A stretch of DNA of 64,000 nt from Roseomonas sp. OT10 (GTDB lineage: Bacteria > Pseudomonadota > Alphaproteobacteria > Acetobacterales > Acetobacteraceae). The position numbers and the translations under genes are program-made. A model generated the notes under the pieces. The model worked only from the letters and a program-made list of their open reading frames with translations, did no database searches and had not been told where the DNA came from. Positions 43,571 to 51,293 of the stretch are shown one piece after another; position 1 is the first letter of the stretch, and each line of letters begins with the position of its first letter. The DNA lies in NCBI RefSeq assembly GCF_020991085.1, contig NZ_CP087719.1, positions 682,001-746,000 on the forward strand, written 5' to 3'.

Positions 43571-46123
43571 ATGGGAACATTGCCAGAACCTTTCGCCGGC
43601 TGGTTCGCCGCCCGGGGCTGGGCGCCGCGGCCGCACCAGCTCGCCCTGCTGGAGGCCGGGCAGGCGGGGCGCAGCGCCCTGCTGGTCGCGCCCACCGGCG
43701 GTGGCAAGACGCTGGCGGGCTTTTTGCCCAGCCTGACCGATCTGCACGCCCACCCGGCCGAGGGGCTGCACACCCTCTACGTCTCGCCGCTCAAGGCCCT
43801 GGCGGTGGACATCGCCCGCAACCTGACCGCCCCGATCGCGGAGATGGGCCTGCCGGTCACGGTCGAGACCCGCACCGGCGACACCCCCGCCAACCGCCGC
43901 GCCCGGCAGCGCGCGGCGCCCCCCAACATCCTGCTGACCACGCCGGAGAGCCTGACCCTCCTCCTCTCCCTGGCCGAGGCCAGGAGCATGTTCGGCGGCC
44001 TGCGCGCGGCCATCGTGGACGAGGCGCATGCGCTGGCCGGGACCAAGCGCGGCGACCAGCTCGCGCTCTGCCTCTCGCGGCTGCAGGCCCTGGCGCCGGG
44101 GCTGCGGCGGGTGGGGCTCTCGGCCACCGTCGCGCACCCCCAGGCGCTGCGCGAATGGATCTCCCCCACCGCGCGGGCGGAGGATGCGGTGCTGGTCCAG
44201 GGCAGCGGCGGGGCGGAGCCGGAGCTGGACCTCGTCCTGCCGGAGGGCCACCTGCCCTGGGGCGGGCATATGGGCCTGGCCTCGGCGCCCGAGATCTACC
44301 GCCGCATCGGCCAGGCGCGGGTGACCATCGTCTTCGTCAACACCCGCGCCCAGTCGGAGCTGATCTTCCAGGCGCTGTGGCGGATCAACGACGACAACCT
44401 GCCGATCGGGCTGCACCACGGCTCCCTGGAGATCGAGCAGCGCCGCAAGGTGGAGGCGGCGATGGCCGAGGGACGGCTGCGCGCGGTGGTGGCGACGGCG
44501 AGCCTCGACCTCGGCATCGACTGGGGCGCGGTGGACCAGGTGATCCAGGTCGGCGCGCCCAAGGGCGTCTCCCGCTTGATGCAGCGCATCGGCCGCGCCA
44601 ACCACCGCATGGACGAGCCCTCCCGCGCCGTGCTGGTGCCGGCCAACCGCTTCGAGGTGATCGAATGCGTCGCCGCCACCGAGGCGGTGGCCGCGCACGA
44701 GCTGGACGGCGAGCCGCCGCGTCCCGGCGGGCTGGACGTGCTGGCGCAGCACGTCCTGGCCATGGCCTGCCACGCGCCCTTCCGCCCGGACGACCTCTAT
44801 GCCGAGGTGACGCGGGCCGCGCCCTATGCCGCGCTGGCCCGCCGCGACTTCGACGACGTGCTGCGCTTCGTCGAGGATGGCGGCTACGCGCTGCGCGCCT
44901 ACGAACGCTTCCGCAAGCTGTTCACCGATTCCGAGGGCATGGTCCACATCCGCGACGAGCGCGTGGCGCGGCAGGCGCGGATGAACCTCGGCACCATCAC
45001 CGACAGCCCGATGCTGAAGGTGCGGCTGCGCGGCGGCCCCGTGCTGGGCGAGGTGGAGGAGTGGTTCGTCTCCACCCTGGAGCCGGGGCACTGCTTCCTC
45101 TTCGCCGGGCAGCTCCTCCGCTACGAGGGGATGGAGGGGATGGGCGTCGTCGTCTCCCGCGGGGGGGAGGGCGAGCCGCGCGTGCCCACCTATGCCGGCG
45201 CGCGCATGCCGCTCTCCACGCACCTCTCCTTCCGCGTGCGCGGCATCCTGGCCGAGCCGAGGCGCTGGAAGGCGCTGCCGGAACCGGTGCGGGAATGGCT
45301 CTCCCTGCAACGCCGCCAGTCGGAGCTGCCGAAGCGCGACGGCCTGCTGATCGAGACCTTCCCGCGCGGCGGCGGCCCGGACGGGCCGGGGCGCTGGTTC
45401 ATGGTCGCCTATTGCTTCGAGGGCCGGCTGGCGCACCAGACGCTGGGCATGCTGGTCACCAAGCGCATGGAGCATCTGGGCCACGCCCCGCTGGGCTACC
45501 TCGCCACCGACTACGTCCTCGCCACCTGGAGCGCCTTCGAGCCCACCGAGCCGGAGCGGCTGTTCGAGGAGGACATCCTGGGCGAAGAGCTGGAGGAGTG
45601 GATCGCGGAGAGCAGCATGCTTCGCCGCACCTTCCGCAACATCGCCACCGTCGCCGGCCTGCTGGAGAAGAACCACCCCGGGGCGGAGAAGTCCGGCCGG
45701 CAGATGAGCATGAACGCCGACCTGATCTACGACGTGCTGCGCAAGCACGACCCGCAGCACATCCTCCTCCGCGCCACCCGCCAGGAGGCGGCCTATGGCC
45801 TGACCGACGTGCGCCGCATCGCCACCCTCCTTGCCCGCGTGCAGGGCCGCATCCGCCACCGCCGCCTCGACCGCGTCTCCCCCCTCGCCGTGCCGGCGCT
45901 GATCGAGGAAGGCCGCGAATGGGTCGCCGGCGGCGCCGAGGACGCCCTCCTCGCCGAGGCCGCCGCCCTGGTGGACGAGGTGACGGGCGGCGCCGAACAC
46001 TTCGCCGAAACCCTGTCCGAGGTGACCGAAGGCATCCGCGTCCGCTCCGGCGTGATCGACAAGCCCCGCCGGCCCCGCAACGCGCGCTTCATCCGGCATG
46101 CGCCGAAGGGTGTGCGGGCGTGA
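43571..46123 (+). CDS. lhr: Lhr-type ligase-associated DEXH-box helicase
   Basis: Superfamily-2 DNA/RNA helicase of 850 aa. Motif I is PTGGGKT (residues 41-47), motif II IVDEAHAL, SAT in VGLSATVAHP, HHGSLEIEQRR and motif VI LMQRIGRANHR. The C-terminal half has the Lhr-specific winged-helix and beta-barrel region. The short form of about 850 aa, next to a PdeM-like gene, is the ligase-associated family of bacterial repair loci. ATG 43571 starts the conserved sequence; the upstream ATG 43508 only adds noise. Confidence 0.92.
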   Translation: MGTLPEPFAGWFAARGWAPRPHQLALLEAGQAGRSALLVAPTGGGKTLAGFLPSLTDLHAHPAEGLHTLYVSPLKALAVDIARNLTAPIAEMGLPVTVETRTGDTPANRRARQRAAPPNILLTTPESLTLLLSLAEARSMFGGLRAAIVDEAHALAGTKRGDQLALCLSRLQALAPGLRRVGLSATVAHPQALREWISPTARAEDAVLVQGSGGAEPELDLVLPEGHLPWGGHMGLASAPEIYRRIGQARVTIVFVNTRAQSELIFQALWRINDDNLPIGLHHGSLEIEQRRKVEAAMAEGRLRAVVATASLDLGIDWGAVDQVIQVGAPKGVSRLMQRIGRANHRMDEPSRAVLVPANRFEVIECVAATEAVAAHELDGEPPRPGGLDVLAQHVLAMACHAPFRPDDLYAEVTRAAPYAALARRDFDDVLRFVEDGGYALRAYERFRKLFTDSEGMVHIRDERVARQARMNLGTITDSPMLKVRLRGGPVLGEVEEWFVSTLEPGHCFLFAGQLLRYEGMEGMGVVVSRGGEGEPRVPTYAGARMPLSTHLSFRVRGILAEPRRWKALPEPVREWLSLQRRQSELPKRDGLLIETFPRGGGPDGPGRWFMVAYCFEGRLAHQTLGMLVTKRMEHLGHAPLGYLATDYVLATWSAFEPTEPERLFEEDILGEELEEWIAESSMLRRTFRNIATVAGLLEKNHPGAEKSGRQMSMNADLIYDVLRKHDPQHILLRATRQEAAYGLTDVRRIATLLARVQGRIRHRRLDRVSPLAVPALIEEGREWVAGGAEDALLAEAAALVDEVTGGAEHFAETLSEVTEGIRVRSGVIDKPRRPRNARFIRHAPKGVRA

Positions 46124-46136
46124 GGCGTGGCGCTGT

Positions 46137-46420
46137 CCCCCGGGTGGAAGGCTCTGCCTTCCCCCCGATACCCCCTATCCGCCAGGAAACTGAGTTTCCT
46201 GGACCTTCCATTCGTTCGCGCGTTCGGTCGGGGTCGCGCCGGAGGTCGATGACCTCCGGCGGGTTCGGCCGCCACGCTCGCTGCCCGAAAGATTCCTGCT
46301 TGGTGCTCCCTTTCGTCGAAGCCCGTTCCCTGGCCACGGGCACCCGACTCCCGCCGGGGGCCGGGGGCCGGCTCGCCCCCGGTGGAGGGGGTATCGGGGG
46401 AGGCAAAGCCTCCACCGGGG
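46137..46420. repeat. Diverged structured intergenic element F with ~36-bp terminal inverted repeats
   Basis: It occupies most of the 313-bp gap between the helicase and pdeM. Its ends are near-identical inverted repeats (46137-46175 and 46385-46420), each carrying an AAGGC or GAGGC hairpin followed by CCCGATACCCC. Its first internal hairpin, CCAGGAAAC-TGA-GTTTCCTGG (46182-46202), is the counterpart of copy A's CCAGGACCC-TGC-GGGCCCTGG. Its second, CGCCGGAGGTC-GAT-GACCTCCGGCG (46237-46261), corresponds to the GCCGAGGAGC stem. The stems are changed in sequence but keep pairing. Confidence 0.8.
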
Positions 46421-46436
46421 AAGGGGCACCCACGCC

Positions 46437-47177
46437 ATGATGGCCGCCCCCTTCCACCTCCTTGGCGAGCGGTTGATGCTCGACCCGGCGGGCGTGCTCG
46501 CCTGGCCGTCGCGGCGGCTGCTGGCGGTGGCGGACCTGCATCTGGAGAAGGGCAGCCACTTCGCCCGGCGGGGGCATTTCGTCCCCCCCTACGACACGCG
46601 GGAGACCATCGCGCGGCTGGCCTCGGCGCTGCGGCGGCACGCGCCGAAGCGGCTGCTGCTGCTGGGGGATTCCTTCCACGATGCCGAAGGCTCGGCGCGG
46701 CTGTCGGCCGAGGACCGGGCGCTGCTGCTGCATGCGCTCGCGGGGGTGGAGGAGGTGGTCTGGGTGCTGGGCAACCACGACCCCACCCCGCCGGAGGGGC
46801 TGCCGGGCGTGGCCTGCGACGAGTTCCGCGACGGCCCGCTGCGCTTCCGGCATGAGGCGGACCCGGCCCTGCACGGCCCCGGCCCGCGCCGGCCGCTGCA
46901 TGGCGAGGTCAGCGGGCACTTCCACCCCAAGGCGACCATGCCCACCCGGGCGGGCGGGGTGTGCCGGCCCTGCTTCGCGGCGGACGCGCACCGGCTGATC
47001 CTGCCCTCCTTCGGCGCCTATACGGGCGGGCTGAACGTCTGCGACCCGGCCATCGCCGGGCTGTTCCCGCGCGGGGGGCGGGCCTTCCTGCTCGGGCGGG
47101 ACCGGGTCTACGCCATGCCGATGGCGCCCGTGCGACGGATGGCACGCGGCGAGATCGACCTTACATCGGTTACATGA
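46437..47177 (+). CDS. pdeM: Ligase-associated endonuclease PdeM
   Basis: Metallophosphoesterase-fold nuclease of 246 aa in the ligase-associated DNA damage response set. Metal motifs: VADLHLEKGSHFARRG (residues about 31-46), LLGDSFHDAEGSARL, WVLGNHDPTPP and EVSGHFHPKATM. The C-terminus, PSFGAYTGGLNVCDPAIAGLF, is characteristic of PdeM. It starts at ATG 46437, 16 bp after element F. The stop overlaps the photolyase start (ATGA), coupling the two repair genes. Confidence 0.88.
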   Translation: MMAAPFHLLGERLMLDPAGVLAWPSRRLLAVADLHLEKGSHFARRGHFVPPYDTRETIARLASALRRHAPKRLLLLGDSFHDAEGSARLSAEDRALLLHALAGVEEVVWVLGNHDPTPPEGLPGVACDEFRDGPLRFRHEADPALHGPGPRRPLHGEVSGHFHPKATMPTRAGGVCRPCFAADAHRLILPSFGAYTGGLNVCDPAIAGLFPRGGRAFLLGRDRVYAMPMAPVRRMARGEIDLTSVT

Positions 47178-48661
47178 CCGCCCCCGTCCTCCTCTGGTTC
47201 CGCCAGGACCTCCGCCTCTCGGACAACCCGGCGCTGGAGGCGGCGAAGGGCGCGCCGGTGCTGCCGGTCTACGTGCTGGACGAGGCGGCGGCCGGGCGCT
47301 GGGCACCGGGCGGGGCGGGGCGCTGGTGGCTGCACCATTCCCTGGCGGCGCTCTCGGCCGCGCTGGCCCAGCGGGGCGCACCGCTGCTGTTGCTGCGGGG
47401 GGAGGCGGCGCGGGAGATCCCGCGCCTGGCGGCCTGGATCGGCGCCGCCTCGGTGCAGGCCGGGCGCATGCTGGAACCCTGGGCGGTGGCGCAGGAGGCG
47501 GCGGTGGCGCGCGCCCTGGCGGCGGAGGGGCGGCGGCTGGAGCTGCATCTCTCCGGCCAGCTCGTCGCGCCCGAGGCCGTGCGGACCGGCGCCGGCCGGC
47601 CCTATGGGGTCTACACCCCCTTCGCCCGCCGGCTGGAGACGCTGGGCGAGCCGGCGCCGCCGCTCGAGGCTCCCGCGCGCCTGTGCCCCGCCCGGCCGCC
47701 CGAGGCGGGGCTGCCTCTCGCGGCGCTGGAGCTGCTGCCGCGCCCGCCGGGGCCCGCCCGGTCCACGCCGGACTGGGCGGCGGAGTTCGGCGGGGCCTGG
47801 ACGCCCGGCGAGGCCGGGGCGCGGGACCGGCTGGGCCGCTTCATGGACGGCGCGCTGGGCCAGTATGCCCGGCGGCGCGACGATCCGGGCGTCGAAGGCT
47901 CCTCCGCCCTGTCGCCCCACCTGCACTGGGGCGAGATATCGCCCCGCCAGGTCTGGCAGGCGGCCCGCGACGTCGCGGGCGAGGATCCCGGCCGTGCCAA
48001 GCCCTTCCTGCGCGAGCTGCTGTGGCGCGAGTTCAACCAGCACCTGCTGGCGCACCGCCGGGAGATGCCGGAGCAGCCCCTGCGCCCCGCCTATGCCGCC
48101 TTCCCCTGGGAGCCCGACCCGGCCCTGCTGCGCGCCTGGCAGCGCGGGCGCACCGGCTACCCGATCGTGGATGCGGGGATGCGCCAGCTCTGGCGGATCG
48201 GCTGGATGCACAACCGGGTGCGGATGGTCGCGGCCTCGCTGCTGGTGAAGCACCTGCTGCAGCCCTGGCAGGCCGGGGCGGACTGGTTCTGGGACACGCT
48301 GGTGGATGCCGACCTGGCGAACAACAGCGCCAACTGGCAGTGGGTGGCCGGCTGCGGCAGCGACGCCGCGCCCTATTTCCGCGTCTTCAACCCGGTGACC
48401 CAGGGCGAGCGCTTCGACCCGGAGGGTGCCTATGTCCGGCGCTGGGTACCGGAGCTGGCCCGCATGCCGGCGCGCTACATCCACCGCCCCTGGGACGCGC
48501 CGGAGGAGGTCCGCCGCGCCGCCGGGCTGCGCGAATCGGGCGCGGGCCGCTATCCTCGCCCCGTGGTCGGACATGCGGAAGGCCGGGCCCGGGCGCTGGC
48601 GGCCCTGCGGGGGCTGCGCGACAGGACGGCGGGGCCGGCCGGGGAGGCCGAGGCCGCTTGA
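47174..48661 (+). CDS. phrB: Deoxyribodipyrimidine photolyase
   Basis: Class I cryptochrome/photolyase of 495 aa repairing cyclobutane dimers with blue light and FADH-. The N-terminal antenna domain begins LLWFRQDLRLSDNPAL; the FAD domain carries EGSSALSPHLHWGEISPRQVW, WRIGWMHNRVRMVAASLLVK and DADLANNSANWQWVAGCGSDAAPYFRVFNP, which holds electron-transfer residues. ATG 47174 is coupled to pdeM by ATGA. It ends in a TTGA overlap with the next gene. Confidence 0.94.
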   Translation: MTAPVLLWFRQDLRLSDNPALEAAKGAPVLPVYVLDEAAAGRWAPGGAGRWWLHHSLAALSAALAQRGAPLLLLRGEAAREIPRLAAWIGAASVQAGRMLEPWAVAQEAAVARALAAEGRRLELHLSGQLVAPEAVRTGAGRPYGVYTPFARRLETLGEPAPPLEAPARLCPARPPEAGLPLAALELLPRPPGPARSTPDWAAEFGGAWTPGEAGARDRLGRFMDGALGQYARRRDDPGVEGSSALSPHLHWGEISPRQVWQAARDVAGEDPGRAKPFLRELLWREFNQHLLAHRREMPEQPLRPAYAAFPWEPDPALLRAWQRGRTGYPIVDAGMRQLWRIGWMHNRVRMVAASLLVKHLLQPWQAGADWFWDTLVDADLANNSANWQWVAGCGSDAAPYFRVFNPVTQGERFDPEGAYVRRWVPELARMPARYIHRPWDAPEEVRRAAGLRESGAGRYPRPVVGHAEGRARALAALRGLRDRTAGPAGEAEAA

Positions 48662-49371
48662 AGCCGCTGCGGTCCCGCTTCGACGGGCTGCGCGTGATCG
48701 GCGACGCCCATGGCGATGCCCGGGGCCTCGCCGCCGCGCTGGACGGGGCCGCGGCCGAGCGGCTGTTCGTCATCCAGCTCGGCGACCTCACCGATCACGG
48801 CCCGGACGCCCCGGGCGTGCTGCGCCGCGTCTTCGCCCTGCTGGATGCCCGCGCCGGGCTGTTCCTGCTGGGCAACCACGACCACAAGCTGCGCCGCGCC
48901 CTGACCGGCGCGCGGCTGCGGATCGACGCCGCCGGGCTGGGCACGACCCTGACGCAACTGGAGGCGGCGCCGGACGGGGCGGCGCTGAAGGCGCGCGCGC
49001 TGCGGGAGATCGGGCACGCGCCGCCCTGGCTGCGGATCGACCAGCGGGTCTTCGTCCATGCCGGCTTCCACCCGCGCATGCTGCACACCCCGCCGCCCGC
49101 CGAGGCCGGGGCGAACCGGCCCGAGGGGCTGGTCCCGCGCGCCATCTTCGGCCAGGTCGCGGGGCGGATGCAGGCGGATGGCTACCCGGTGCGGCTGCAC
49201 GACTGGGTGGACCGCATCCCGCCCGGCATCACCGTCTATTGCGGCCACGAGATCCGCAGCAGCGACGGCCGGCCGCTGACGCATGTCGGGGCGATGGGCG
49301 GGGCGGCGGTGTTCATGGACACCGGGGCGGGCAAGGGGGGGCACCTGTCCTGGGTGGACCTGCCCTGGTAG
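48658..49371 (+). CDS. Metallophosphoesterase
   Basis: Ser/Thr phosphatase- or ApaH-type phosphoesterase of 237 aa. Motifs are GDAHGDARG (about residues 16-24), QLGDLTDHG, LLGNHDHKL and VFVHAGFHPRM, a full set of metal ligands. No ATG or GTG precedes the first motif, so TTG 48658 is the likely start and overlaps the photolyase stop as TTGA. Its co-transcription with pdeM and the photolyase suggests a repair or nucleotide-signalling role, which is inference. Confidence 0.8.
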   Translation: MKPLRSRFDGLRVIGDAHGDARGLAAALDGAAAERLFVIQLGDLTDHGPDAPGVLRRVFALLDARAGLFLLGNHDHKLRRALTGARLRIDAAGLGTTLTQLEAAPDGAALKARALREIGHAPPWLRIDQRVFVHAGFHPRMLHTPPPAEAGANRPEGLVPRAIFGQVAGRMQADGYPVRLHDWVDRIPPGITVYCGHEIRSSDGRPLTHVGAMGGAAVFMDTGAGKGGHLSWVDLPW

Positions 49372-49434
49372 GCGGGGCCCCGGGGAAAGCGGCCCCCGCA
49401 ACCTTGCCGGGCCCGCAGCCCCGGTCCTGACCCC

Positions 49435-50448
49435 TTACGCGTCCGCCGGCAGGTCGAAGGCGTCGGGGTAGCCGAACAGGCCCACGGCGCCGCCGGTATG
49501 GACGAAGACCACGTTCTCCTCCGGCCCGAACTGGCCCTTGCCGATCAGGTCAATCAGCCCGGCCATGCCCTTGCCGGAATAGACGGGGTCGAGGAGCAGG
49601 CCCTCCTGCTCCGCCACCAGCCTCACCGCCTCCACCATGCCCCGGGTGGGGATGCCGTAGCCCTGGCCGACATAGTCGCAGTTCGCGCGCACCTGCTCGG
49701 CCCGCACCGTGCCGGGCGGCAGGCCGAGGTGGTCCGCCGTGCGCTGCGCCAGGGCCAGCACGTTCGCCTCCTGCCGCTCGCGGGGGGCGCGCACGCCGAT
49801 GCCCAGCACGGGGATACCGCTGTTCAGCCCGGCCAGCCCGGCCACCAGCCCCGCCTGGGTGCCGGCGCTGCCGGTCGCGTGCACCACATGGTCGATCCTC
49901 AGATCCATCGCCGCGGCCTGCGCCACCAGCTCCAGCGCCGCGGCCACGTAGCCCAGTGCGCCCACGGGGTTGGAGCCGCCGCCCGGGATCACGTAGGGCC
50001 GCCGGCCCTGGCGCCGCAGGTCCTCCGCCAGCGCCTCCATCTCCGCCTGCATGTCCGCGCCGCCGGGGCGGCGGGAGACGGTCGCGCCGTGCAGCTTGTC
50101 CAGCATCACGTTGCCGGACCGGGTATAGGCCGGGTCGGTGCTGCCGGTGCGGTCCTCCAGCAGCAGGTGGCAGGCGAAGCCCAGCTTCGCCGCCGCCGCC
50201 GCCGTCTGGCGGGCATGGTTGGACTGCGTCGCGCCCTGGGTGATGACGGTGTCGGCGCCCTGGGCCCGCGCATCGGCCATCAGGTATTCCAGCTTGCGGG
50301 TCTTGTTGCCGCCGGTGGACAGGCCGGTGCAGTCGTCGCGCTTGACCCAGAGCCGCGGCCCGCCGAGGTGGCGGGAGAGGTTCTCCATCGGCTCCAGGGG
50401 CGTGGGCAGGTGGCCCAGGCGGAGGCGCGGGAAGCGGGCGAGGTTCAT
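49435..50448 (-). CDS. D-cysteine desulfhydrase/L-cysteate sulfo-lyase family PLP protein
   Basis: PLP-dependent enzyme of 337 aa in the ACC deaminase/D-cysteine desulfhydrase family. The PLP lysine is Lys49 in [34 protein letters not shown] and [20 protein letters not shown] are conserved. The start [40 protein letters not shown] also closely resembles CuyA, which splits L-cysteate into pyruvate, sulfite and ammonia. Both assignments remain open. It is convergent with the metallophosphoesterase gene. Confidence 0.82.
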   Translation of the reverse strand: MNLARFPRLRLGHLPTPLEPMENLSRHLGGPRLWVKRDDCTGLSTGGNKTRKLEYLMADARAQGADTVITQGATQSNHARQTAAAAAKLGFACHLLLEDRTGSTDPAYTRSGNVMLDKLHGATVSRRPGGADMQAEMEALAEDLRRQGRRPYVIPGGGSNPVGALGYVAAALELVAQAAAMDLRIDHVVHATGSAGTQAGLVAGLAGLNSGIPVLGIGVRAPRERQEANVLALAQRTADHLGLPPGTVRAEQVRANCDYVGQGYGIPTRGMVEAVRLVAEQEGLLLDPVYSGKGMAGLIDLIGKGQFGPEENVVFVHTGGAVGLFGYPDAFDLPADA

Positions 50449-50633
50449 GGCGTTGGGTCTGACCTGGACGTCGGGCGGCGCAGGCTAGGCCAAGGGCCCC
50501 GCCGCGCCAACCGAGGCGGGGGCGGCCGCACCGGCCGGGCGGCATCCCCGTGCCGGGCCCGGACGCGCGGTGCCAGCGGGGCCATCCGCGCCGCACGGCC
50601 CATCCATCCCCCGCCTGCGCCGTTCAGCACCGC

Positions 50634-51167
50634 ATGCCCCTTTGCCGACGCGCCTGCCTCGCCGCCCTCCTGCCGCTTGCCGCCTGCGGCACCACCGCCG
50701 GGACCTTCGCGTCGCAGGGCCCGCCCTTCCGGCCGGAGCAGTTCTTCGCCGGGCGGCTGCGCAGCCAGGGCCTCTTCGCGAACCGCCTCGGCGCCATCGA
50801 CCGCTGGTTCACCGCGGAGCTGGAAGGGCGCTGGGACGGGCAGACCCTGACCTTCGACGAGACCTTCCACTACGAGGACGGCTTCACCGACCGGCGCCAC
50901 TGGGAGCTGCGGCGCATCGCCCCCGCCCGCTGGCGCGGCACGGCGACCGACGCGGTGGGCGAGGTGGCGGCGGAGGAGTCCGGCAACGCCTTCCACCTCC
51001 TCCATACCCTCGACATGCCGCGCGCCGACGGCAGCCGGCGCCGCCTGTCCTTCGACCAGTGGTTCGTGCGCGTCTCGGAGGAGGAGGCGCTGTCCCGCGC
51101 CGCCGTCTCCTGGCATGGGCTGGTGCAGGTCGGCACGGCCCAGGTCGCCTTCCGCCGCCTGGGCTGA
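50634..51167 (+). CDS. DUF3833 lipoprotein
   Basis: Predicted lipoprotein of 177 aa: MPLCRRACLAALLPLAAC with lipobox LAAC around Cys18, then a DUF3833 domain (FFAGRLRSQGLFANRLG, FHYEDGFTDRRHWELR). The family is membrane-anchored and of unknown function. ATG 50634 gives the lipobox; the longer upstream frame is proline/arginine noise. It lies 126 bp upstream of the HAD-ATPase fusion on the same strand. Confidence 0.84.
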   Translation: MPLCRRACLAALLPLAACGTTAGTFASQGPPFRPEQFFAGRLRSQGLFANRLGAIDRWFTAELEGRWDGQTLTFDETFHYEDGFTDRRHWELRRIAPARWRGTATDAVGEVAAEESGNAFHLLHTLDMPRADGSRRRLSFDQWFVRVSEEEALSRAAVSWHGLVQVGTAQVAFRRLG

Positions 51168-51293
51168 GCCGCCCGGGCACGCAACCGCCGGGCCCGCCGG
51201 GGCTTACCGCCCTGCGCGCCGGGCGCCGCCGTCACCGGGCCGGCGGCGGGCCGGGCTGCGCCAGGGACACGACGCTCGTCGTGCGGGCATGGG

